Shown here: positions 1-4,289 of the stretch, in pieces
Numbering within the stretch: the first letter of the stretch is position 1
Layout of the letters: each line of letters starts with the position of its first letter
DNA from: Candidatus Kariarchaeota archaeon
GTDB lineage: Archaea; Asgardarchaeota; Heimdallarchaeia; Heimdallarchaeales; Kariarchaeaceae
NCBI GenBank assembly: GCA_016839545.1
Contig: JAEOUB010000124.1
Coordinates: 1-5,171, forward strand
Reading direction: 5' to 3'
Length of the DNA stretch: 5,171 nucleotides
Notes under the pieces: generated by a model
Databases searched by the model: none
The model's input: the letters and a program-made list of their open reading frames with translations, nothing else
Told to the model about the DNA's origin: nothing
Position numbers and translations under genes: made by a program

Positions 1-71
1 GATCATGATGCAATCAATCAAAATGATTGTGTATTTGTTTCTTCAATTTGCCTTCAGATTGGTATATCATG

Positions 72-959
72 TTAGGCTAGTTCAGTCGCAATTCTATCTT
101 TTGCAAGCTGGCAGTAGCTCTTATCAATATCAACCATGATGTAATTACGAGAAGTCTGAATTGCTGCAATGGCTGTTGTTCCTGCTCCTGAAAACGGATC
201 TAGGACGACATCACCAGCAAATGAATACATCTCAATCAGGCGTTTTGGAAGTTCTACAGGAAATGGAGCAGGATGGCCTACCTTCTTGGCAGATGCTGTT
301 GGAAATGTCCAGATACTCTTGGTTGATTCGAGAAAATCATCTTTTGAGATGGTATCAGTTTTATTGTGTTTGGAGTTCTTCCTTGAAAATTCACCCTTTG
401 AGTAAATGAGAATATATTCATGAACATCTCGCAATGTTGGCGAAGATGCTGATTGCCATGATCCCCATGCAGTTGAGGTGCCAGCAGAAGCTGCTTTGTT
501 CCAGATTATCTCCCCTCGCATGAAAAAGCCAAGATCGATCATCATAGAATTGATATACGTACTGAGTGGAATGTATGGTTTTCTTCCGACATTTGCAACA
601 TTAATACAAACACGTCCACCTCTGATTAAGACACGATTTACCTCTTGCATGACCTCTTTGAGCATAGAAAGGTACTCACGAAGGGATAGATCGACATCAT
701 AGTCCTTGGAAACATTGTATGGGGGTGATGTAATTACCAGATGAACGCTATTATCTGGGATCTGTTTCAAATCCCTAGAATCAGCTTGAAGAACAGAATT
801 GACAAGAGAATGTGGTAGGGGCGTTTCTTGTATGTTTTTCTCCTCTCGAAAAGAGTACTCCTGATAGAGATTGGATTCATAGAATACACTGGAATCATGA
901 CGTTCGCGTTTAGAGGACCCAAATGATCTGGTAGAAGTTCCCTTTTTCATGGAAATCAA
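72..959 (-). CDS. Solitary beta-class DNA methyltransferase (probable N4-cytosine type)
   Basis: This is a 295-residue S-adenosylmethionine-dependent DNA methyltransferase of the N6_N4_Mtase family. Catalytic motif IV (TSPPY, residues 77-81) comes before the AdoMet-binding motif I (DPFSGAGTT, residues 254-262), which is the beta-class order. SPPY is typical of N4-cytosine methylation but does not exclude N6-adenine. The segment GRVCINVANVGRKPYIPL (115-132) and the HPAPFP stretch (229-234) also fit the family. The first ~55 residues are a charged, Ser/Lys/Arg-rich tail before the catalytic fold. The longest start is TTG at 959, overlapping the upstream TGA; an ATG three codons in (950) is equally or more likely, and neither has a clear ribosome binding site. 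It is the last gene of the minus-strand run. No restriction endonuclease or specificity gene lies in the window, so it looks solitary. The target sequence cannot be read from the protein. Confidence 0.9.
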   Translation of the reverse strand: MISMKKGTSTRSFGSSKRERHDSSVFYESNLYQEYSFREEKNIQETPLPHSLVNSVLQADSRDLKQIPDNSVHLVITSPPYNVSKDYDVDLSLREYLSMLKEVMQEVNRVLIRGGRVCINVANVGRKPYIPLSTYINSMMIDLGFFMRGEIIWNKAASAGTSTAWGSWQSASSPTLRDVHEYILIYSKGEFSRKNSKHNKTDTISKDDFLESTKSIWTFPTASAKKVGHPAPFPVELPKRLIEMYSFAGDVVLDPFSGAGTTAIAAIQTSRNYIMVDIDKSYCQLAKDRIATELA

Positions 960-1429
960 CGGTTAAATGCGAATTTACCTGTAAGTAGAGCTAATCCCAG
1001 CGTAAGTGTACCTATAGAACCGATATCACCAGCAGGTACCTGAACAACTTCATTACCCTTCTCGAGATCTTTCCTTCCCAATCCAGGATCATTTCCTCCG
1101 AAAACTGCGACCCACCTCTTTCCTTCAAGGGTGCTCACAAATTCAGAGTCTAGATTTTTCTTCCCATATGGAGGAGGGGCAACTACTATGATAGTTTCGG
1201 GTTGAAGAAGTTCGATTACATCGTCCAAGCTCCCCAGGGAGAAGAAATTGATACCATTTTGCATTGCCAATTTCTGGGCGGAAGGCAGACCCCTCTGTGC
1301 AGCACTTCCCTGGGCATGTGTGATCGCTAATGTCTTGAAACCCATTCCAGCAGCGATTTTAACAAACTCTGAGCAGCTGTTAGAAGATGCTACATTATGG
1401 AGTACTACAATTGGATACTCAACAGGCAT
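956..1429 (-). CDS. Small SPOUT-like protein, probable COG4080/DUF2122 family
   Basis: This 157-residue protein appears to be a SPOUT-fold (SpoU-like) protein of a family also labelled 'RecB-family nuclease' in databases; the COG4080/DUF2122 assignment is from memory. The C-terminal part has the layout of a SPOUT knot: an FGGNDPGLGR stretch (110-119), in the place of the SpoU FGxExxGL motif, then VPAGDIGSIGTLTLGLALL (131-149), which resembles the IPM...SLNVSVAAGIAL motif. The N-terminal half (VVLHNVASSNSCSEFVKIAAGMGF) resembles the start of SpoU-type domains. The catalytic Arg and Asn of active SpoU enzymes are not obvious, so activity is uncertain. ATG at 1429 is preceded by GGGAG (1433-1437), a close ribosome binding site. 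The gene begins 34 bases after coaD, and its stop overlaps the longest methyltransferase start, so the three genes are probably co-transcribed. Confidence 0.75.
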   Translation of the reverse strand: MPVEYPIVVLHNVASSNSCSEFVKIAAGMGFKTLAITHAQGSAAQRGLPSAQKLAMQNGINFFSLGSLDDVIELLQPETIIVVAPPPYGKKNLDSEFVSTLEGKRWVAVFGGNDPGLGRKDLEKGNEVVQVPAGDIGSIGTLTLGLALLTGKFAFNR

Positions 1430-1463
1430 ACACTCCCTACGGAATACCTGCTATAATTACCTT

Positions 1464-1940
1464 CTATAGTGTTCTATCACCAGCAATTTCCTGTGATCGC
1501 AGACGAGTAGAGGATATGGGCTCACCATCCACATATATCCAAGGGATAACAACTATATCGAGTATATTGAGGTCAGCTTCCTCTCTCATGGCATTGATGC
1601 GATGGGCTGAAGGTTCTGTTTCATACGAAACTACAATAACTTCAGCATTTGGATCATGAGGAGCAGGTCCCCAAGGATCCAGTAGTTCTCCAACTTCAAA
1701 TCTTACATCGAATTGAGAGAGGAAATCTGAGACACCAGTGGCTCTTTCCTTGTACGATTGAATGAGATGATTGTTGTCTTTTTTTGCAAAGAGGGTTTTG
1801 CCCAATTCATCTCCAACAATACCGACAAACACTTCATCGGCAATATTTGCGGCAGTTCTCAACAATGACCTGTGTGCGTCATGAAGTCGATCGAATGTCC
1901 CTCCCATCATTGCCTTTCGGTACACATGCACACTCATCAT
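1464..1940 (-). CDS. coaD: Phosphopantetheine adenylyltransferase, archaeal type
   Basis: This 158-residue nucleotidyltransferase is expected to transfer AMP from ATP to 4'-phosphopantetheine, giving dephospho-CoA in cytosolic coenzyme A synthesis. It has the N-terminal signature GGTFDRLHDAH (13-23) with His20 and His23 as the HxGH-type pair, and the C-terminal ISSTRLR motif (142-148) that binds ATP phosphates. VSYET (104-108) plus the following RIN fits the archaeal (COG1019) family, and length is normal. The third position of the HxGH motif is Ala rather than Gly. The ATG at 1940 is followed by a second ATG at 1937. A TATA-like element about 24 bases upstream places transcription start at or next to the first ATG, so the mRNA is probably leaderless. 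It heads the run coaD - SPOUT protein - methyltransferase. Confidence 0.93.
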   Translation of the reverse strand: MMSVHVYRKAMMGGTFDRLHDAHRSLLRTAANIADEVFVGIVGDELGKTLFAKKDNNHLIQSYKERATGVSDFLSQFDVRFEVGELLDPWGPAPHDPNAEVIVVSYETEPSAHRINAMREEADLNILDIVVIPWIYVDGEPISSTRLRSQEIAGDRTL

Positions 1941-1959
1941 AAAATGTACAGATTGTGAC

Positions 1960-1967
1960 CTTATAAG
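1960..1967 (-). promoter_or_regulatory. TATA box for the coaD run
   Basis: CTTATAAG (self-complementary) is centred about 24 bases before the coaD ATG, with an A-rich stretch (CAAGATT) upstream on the minus strand as a possible BRE. The spacing predicts transcription starting at the start codon. The motif and spacing are seen directly; promoter function is inferred. Confidence 0.6.
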
Positions 1968-2056
1968 AATCTTGTATCATCTTTATTTTGAAGAAAATGG
2001 AATACCACATTCTAGGAAAGCAGAAGCTTGGTGATGGAGTGTAATCTAAATCTAAG

Positions 2057-2064
2057 TTTAAATA
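2057..2064 (+). promoter_or_regulatory. TATA box for the permuted 5S rRNA unit
   Basis: TTTAAATA, preceded by CTAAG, predicts a transcript start near 2085-2087. That coincides with the first bases of the leader hairpin at 2084-2111. The same AAGTTTAAA core occurs before the gene at 2362. Its position, together with the terminator at 2282-2306, gives the RNA its own transcription unit of about 220 nt. Confidence 0.65.
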
Positions 2065-2083
2065 AGTTGAATTTCAAGAGAGT

Positions 2084-2111
2084 TTGTGTCTCGCTCACGG
2101 GTGAGTCACAA
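2084..2111 (+). other. Leader hairpin at the 5' end of the 5S precursor
   Basis: TTGTG (2084-2088) pairs with CACAA (2107-2111). After a T-T mismatch, CTCGC (2090-2094) pairs with GTGAG (2101-2105) with one G-U, leaving a 6-base loop. An alternative inner fold is CTCA/TGAG with a CGGG loop. It lies at the predicted transcript start, outside the predicted mature RNA. A role in protecting or processing the precursor is inferred. Confidence 0.55.
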
Positions 2112-2122
2112 TTCATAGGAGA

Positions 2123-2263
2123 TCCTAAGCGGGAAAGTTAAGCCTTTCAGCGGCCGACATTACTATGGTGCGTGAGCCCATGGGAACTTCGGCACGTTGC
2201 ATATTATTGCGGCCATAGCGAGAGTGTGACACCGGGACACATACCGAACCCCGATACTTAGGA
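2123..2263 (+). other. Bulge-helix-bulge processing site joining the ends of the permuted 5S rRNA
   Basis: The two strands flanking the 5S core form a complete splicing-endonuclease motif. The outer helix is UCCUAAG (2123-2129) with CUUAGGA (2257-2263), 7 bp. The central helix is CGGG (2130-2133) with CCCG (2250-2253), 4 bp. The inner helix is GUU (2137-2139) with AAC (2247-2249), 3 bp. The bulges are AAA (2134-2136) and AUA (2254-2256), each 3 nt and each on the 3' side of its central strand, as in archaeal tRNA introns. The usual cut after the second bulge base predicts breaks at 2135/2136 and 2255/2256, releasing a 120-nt inner RNA for ligation into a circle. Pairing and geometry are seen directly; cleavage and ligation are inferred from known archaeal tRNA, pre-rRNA and permuted SRP RNA processing. 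Confidence 0.8.
2136..2255 (+). rRNA. rrf: Circularly permuted 5S rRNA (3' half precedes 5' half)
   Basis: This is the RNA of the central protuberance of the large ribosomal subunit, with its halves in reversed order. First comes AGUUAAGCCUUUCAGCG (2136-2152; loop B and helix II 3' strand). Helix IV is GCCGA/UCGGC (2153-2157/2189-2193). Helix V is AUGG/CCAU (2165-2168/2178-2181), capped by GC-GUGA-GC with a GNRA tetraloop. Helix I 3' strand is GUUGC (2196-2200). After an AUAUUAUU linker (2201-2208) come helix I 5' strand GCGGC (2209-2213), loop A AUAGCG, helix II 5' strand GAGAG (2220-2224, pairing CUUUC 2144-2148), and helix III CGGG/CCCG (2233-2236/2250-2253) around loop C with the conserved CCGAAC. 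GCGGCCAUAGCG matches the usual archaeal 5S 5' region. Joining 2255 to 2136 gives CCCCGAUAGUUAAGCC, close to the standard CCCGGAAGUUAAGCC with one extra base. A tandem-fragment relic is the alternative; intact helices, promoter, terminator and splice motif argue against it. Confidence 0.88.
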
Positions 2264-2281
2264 CCTGCCTGTAAAAATTCT

Positions 2282-2306
2282 AAAGCGGTTTTTAACCGCT
2301 TTTTTT
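2282..2306 (+). terminator. Hairpin plus T-tract terminator of the 5S unit
   Basis: AAAGCGGTT (2282-2290) and AACCGCTTT (2294-2302) form a 9-bp stem with a TTT loop, and the run of seven Ts spans 2300-2306. Oligo-T ends transcription in archaea, so this is a convincing 3' boundary for the permuted 5S transcript and separates it from the gene at 2362. Confidence 0.8.
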
Positions 2307-2333
2307 ATTTCGAACTTCTTCAAACGATTCAAG

Positions 2334-2340
2334 TTTAAAA
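2334..2340 (+). promoter_or_regulatory. TATA box for the gene at 2362
   Basis: TTTAAAA is centred 25 bases before the ATG at 2362, so the mRNA is predicted to be leaderless. The AAGTTTAAA core is shared with the 5S promoter. It lies downstream of the 5S terminator, so the protein gene is probably transcribed separately. Confidence 0.55.
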
Positions 2341-2361
2341 CCAAGGATTCCCTGTCGTACT

Positions 2362-2892
2362 ATGGTCAAAAAGATCCTGATGGGCAGTGTTGTTACCCAG
2401 ATACTTGATGACTTTGCACCTGAGATACCTGAGAATAAACGATATCAAGTAGAAAATGGTGTAAGTTTACGATTACAATCAACGCTTGGTGATAACTGGG
2501 CAGTGATGCCAGTTTCTGGACCTACCATGATCTTGCTTACATTGATCCTAAATTACATGCTTCTTCCCCTGGGTATTACTCCTGTTATGATAGCAGACAA
2601 AGTAATCACAAAGAGTAAAGAGATGGAGCTTGGAGAGAGATTTGCAGACCTTATTGAGTCCGCTAAAGTCACGGCAACCAATACTGGGGAATTCACTCAA
2701 GAGAAACTGAAAGACCTTCAGGACTATTTGGAAGAAAAAGGTGTGACTGAAAAGGTTAGAGAACTTGCTGATAGCTCGGTGGAGATGGGAAAACAAGCAC
2801 TTTCAACTGGAGTTTCAAAGGGAAAACGTATGTTTGACAGTGTGAAAACAAGGTTCCAAACAGAAGAAGAAAAAGACAATGAAACTACGTGA
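2362..2892 (+). CDS. Unrecognised membrane-anchored protein with long amphipathic helical tail
   Basis: I do not recognise this 176-residue protein. Residues ~1-47 are polar. A single hydrophobic stretch lies at about 53-79 (from TMILLTLILNYMLLPLG to about MIADKV) and is likely a transmembrane segment or a tight hairpin broken by Gly and Pro. From ~84 to 165 the sequence is highly charged, alternating Lys/Glu with Leu/Val, and looks like continuous amphipathic helix or coiled coil, ending in an acidic EEEKDNETT tail. No catalytic motif is visible. The ATG start is supported by a TATA box exactly 25 bases upstream. The last 8 bases overlap the convergent gene 2885-3115. Codon use and composition resemble the neighbours. 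A membrane-linked structural or tethering role would fit but is speculation. Confidence 0.8.
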   Translation: MVKKILMGSVVTQILDDFAPEIPENKRYQVENGVSLRLQSTLGDNWAVMPVSGPTMILLTLILNYMLLPLGITPVMIADKVITKSKEMELGERFADLIESAKVTATNTGEFTQEKLKDLQDYLEEKGVTEKVRELADSSVEMGKQALSTGVSKGKRMFDSVKTRFQTEEEKDNETT

Positions 2893-3115
2893 TTAAAAGA
2901 GTCAATGTCTGCCTTACACCATCTATAGACCTGATTGAATTGGTAACCAGTGTAGTGAGATCTTTTGTCTCCTCAACGGTAACAAGTGCAATTACATCAT
3001 AGGAACCCATAGTGACATGAGCCTCGAGAACTTGAGGAAGAGACAGAATTTGCTTTGATACCTCATCTTCTGTTCCCAAAACTACATTTACAAGGATATA
3101 TGCCTGAGTACCCAC
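2885..3115 (-). CDS. Stand-alone Lrp/AsnC effector-binding (RAM) domain protein
   Basis: This 76-residue protein is a single Lrp/AsnC ligand-binding (RAM) domain without the DNA-binding helix-turn-helix of full regulators. It opens with AYILVNVVLGTEDEV (5-19), has the strand LEAHVTMGSYDVIALV (30-45) containing the family's G-x-YD element (Gly37, Tyr39, Asp40), and ends with a short strand TLTLLIT. Such domains form dimers or larger rings and bind amino acids or other small ligands. Without its own HTH it may act by mixing with full Lrp proteins or as a sensor; the ligand is unknown. The start is GTG at 3115, with a possible TATA element ~25 bases upstream. Its 3' end overlaps that of the convergent gene 2362-2892 by 8 bases. 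Confidence 0.88.
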   Translation of the reverse strand: MGTQAYILVNVVLGTEDEVSKQILSLPQVLEAHVTMGSYDVIALVTVEETKDLTTLVTNSIRSIDGVRQTLTLLIT

Positions 3116-3136
3116 AAGCTTGAATTCGTTAGCGCC

Positions 3137-3144
3137 TTTAGAAA
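3137..3144 (-). promoter_or_regulatory. Possible TATA box for the Lrp-domain gene
   Basis: On the minus strand TTTCTAAA is centred about 25 bases before the GTG start at 3115, matching the spacing of the other leaderless promoters here. The match to a TATA box is imperfect. Confidence 0.35.
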
Positions 3145-3194
3145 TATTGCTTCTAGGGAGTAACGAGATGGAGCATTAGACAGTTCAAGTAGGT

Positions 3195-3722
3195 TTATTG
3201 TCTTTTTTCCAGTTCCTGAGATAAGAGATCACGTATTGATTCAAGGTGGAACGAATTAGAATTGACGTCGTCAGCAGGAAGAATGGACTGGCAGACTTGA
3301 CCCTCATGGACAATAACCTCAATTTGTTCTTCTGACATAATGTTTAGAGAAAATGGATAAAGTCTACAAGCAATAGGTTTGATTTCATGGATACTACACA
3401 TCTTCTCCTCAAGAAATGTGCAGGTACCATCGAACGGTTTCTTCTTCAGAATGTAGGCTTTTTGCTGTCGTCCGACATTGCTTGAGGGATTGAGAATCAC
3501 AGGTGAGCTGTCTCTGATTATCTGATCAAGTTCATATCCTGCCTTCACTATCCGGTCAATCTCAGGTTCTGTCACGGGAATGCTCAACCTAGAGCAACAG
3601 TCAACTCTGCTTGTACAGGTGAATTTCATCGGAAATGAAGTGTTAGGTGTCACGCTCCCGGTCAACAGGTTGATCTCACCTATGACTTGACCTGGCTGAA
3701 TGACAGGAAGCTCAACAGTCAC
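3195..3722 (-). CDS. YkgJ-family cysteine-cluster (metal-binding) protein
   Basis: This 175-residue protein belongs to the CxxCxxCC/YkgJ family, proposed to bind zinc or an iron-sulfur cluster through conserved cysteines. The sequence shows FTCTSRVDCCSRL with Cys36, Cys42 and Cys43 (C-x5-CC), then DGTCTFLEEKMCSIHEIKP with Cys101 and Cys109, then ACRLYPF with Cys119, the family's closing CRxxPF element, and an extra Cys144. Order and spacing fit the family well. The biochemical role is not established; some members are thought to act on or near proteins and ribosomes. The start is GTG at 3722 with a TATA-like element 25 bases upstream, so leaderless translation is likely. It is divergent from the YCII gene across a 126-base spacer, and 79 bases separate its stop from the Lrp-domain gene. 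Confidence 0.87.
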   Translation of the reverse strand: MTVELPVIQPGQVIGEINLLTGSVTPNTSFPMKFTCTSRVDCCSRLSIPVTEPEIDRIVKAGYELDQIIRDSSPVILNPSSNVGRQQKAYILKKKPFDGTCTFLEEKMCSIHEIKPIACRLYPFSLNIMSEEQIEVIVHEGQVCQSILPADDVNSNSFHLESIRDLLSQELEKRQ

Positions 3723-3740
3723 AATCGTGTAATTTACTGA

Positions 3741-3752
3741 CTGATAGATAAG
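3741..3752 (-). promoter_or_regulatory. TATA-like element for the YkgJ-family gene
   Basis: The minus strand reads CTTATCTATCAG, centred 25 bases before the GTG at 3722. The spacing agrees with the other leaderless promoters; the motif itself is a moderate match. Confidence 0.45.
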
Positions 3753-3821
3753 CGAACAGGTGTATTCAAGCCTGATTTTACAAGTAGCGTGGTATGAGTT
3801 ACCAACTGGTAAGAAGACCTC

Positions 3822-3828
3822 TTTAATT
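3822..3828 (+). promoter_or_regulatory. TATA box for the YCII-domain gene
   Basis: TTTAATT is centred 24 bases before the ATG at 3849, predicting a transcript that starts at the start codon. It shares the divergent spacer 3723-3848 with the YkgJ-family promoter. Confidence 0.5.
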
Positions 3829-3848
3829 GTGAAGAGTGAATATCACAT

Positions 3849-4157
3849 ATGCCAGAATACTATGCCATTATCAAACCGTATCGAGACGATTTCATGACCA
3901 GGGAGGTCCCCGAAGAATCCGAGATTATGAGACTGCATTTTCAGTACCTCAAAACTTTGATGGACAAGGGAAAACTGATAATGGCAGGACCCACGCTAGT
4001 CCCGACCGATCCATTTGGGGTGTACATCCTTGAGACAGAAACTGAGTCAGAGGCAAGAGCATTAATGGATAATGATCCTGCCGTACTTGCAGGCATCCAG
4101 CAAATTCAGGATTTCAGGCCAATTAGAGTTTCACTGCTGAAATATCGGGATACCTGA
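3849..4157 (+). CDS. YCII-related domain protein
   Basis: This 102-residue protein has the YCII-like alpha/beta ferredoxin-type fold. It begins with a strand MPEYYAIIKPY, then the helix EIMRLHFQYLKTLMDKGKL (25-43) with the family's conserved His30, then MAGPTLVPTDPFGVYILET (45-63) and ESEARALMDNDPAVLAG (66-82) with the conserved Asp75, closing with RPIRVSLL (90-97). The His/Asp pair is thought to form an active site in the family, but the natural substrate of most members is unknown. Length is normal for a single-domain member. It is monocistronic, with its own TATA box and 132 bases before the CDC48-type gene. A general enzyme or stress role is possible but not shown by the sequence. Confidence 0.88.
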   Translation: MPEYYAIIKPYRDDFMTREVPEESEIMRLHFQYLKTLMDKGKLIMAGPTLVPTDPFGVYILETETESEARALMDNDPAVLAGIQQIQDFRPIRVSLLKYRDT

Positions 4158-4231
4158 GCAAACTACTGATTTTGTAGAGAAAAGGCGAAGAAAAATCGAA
4201 ATTCACAAGGCAAACTCTCTCAAAGTAAGTC

Positions 4232-4239
4232 TTTTTTAA
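4232..4239 (+). promoter_or_regulatory. Probable TATA box for the CDC48-family gene
   Basis: TTTTTTAA lies 51-58 bases before the ATG at 4290, predicting a start near 4260 and a 5' untranslated region of about 28 bases. This is the only gene here that appears to have a leader with a ribosome binding site. The T run might instead help end the YCII transcript. Confidence 0.45.
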
Positions 4240-4277
4240 GGGTGAAGACTCCATGTAATGTAGTACCTTGAGGTCTA

Positions 4278-4283
4278 GAGGTC
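4278..4283 (+). promoter_or_regulatory. Ribosome binding site of the CDC48-family gene
   Basis: GAGGTC lies 6 bases before the ATG of 4290 and can pair with the 16S rRNA 3' end. An identical GAGGTC lies 8 bases further upstream (4270-4275). An in-frame TGA at 4269-4271 excludes an earlier start. Confidence 0.6.
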
Positions 4284-4289
4284 AATTGT

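Noticed and set aside
15..29. CAATCA/TGATTG inverted repeat downstream of the methyltransferase gene
   Set aside because: Only 6 AT-rich base pairs with a 3-base loop and no T tract on the minus strand; too weak to call a terminator.
161..702. Open frames on the plus strand opposite the methyltransferase gene
   Set aside because: They are antisense shadows of a gene with clear catalytic motifs and show no protein family features.
1248..1659. Plus-strand open frames opposite the SPOUT and coaD genes
   Set aside because: Antisense to recognisable genes, with no promoter or family signature.
2117..2270. Two decayed fragments of tandem ordinary 5S genes
   Set aside because: Tandem duplication with loss of the outer halves may be the origin, but the intact helices, matched splice motif across the new ends, promoter and terminator indicate a maintained gene.
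2885..2892. Eight-base overlap of convergent genes as a regulatory antisense element
   Set aside because: Short 3' overlaps of convergent genes are common in compact genomes; nothing further supports regulation.
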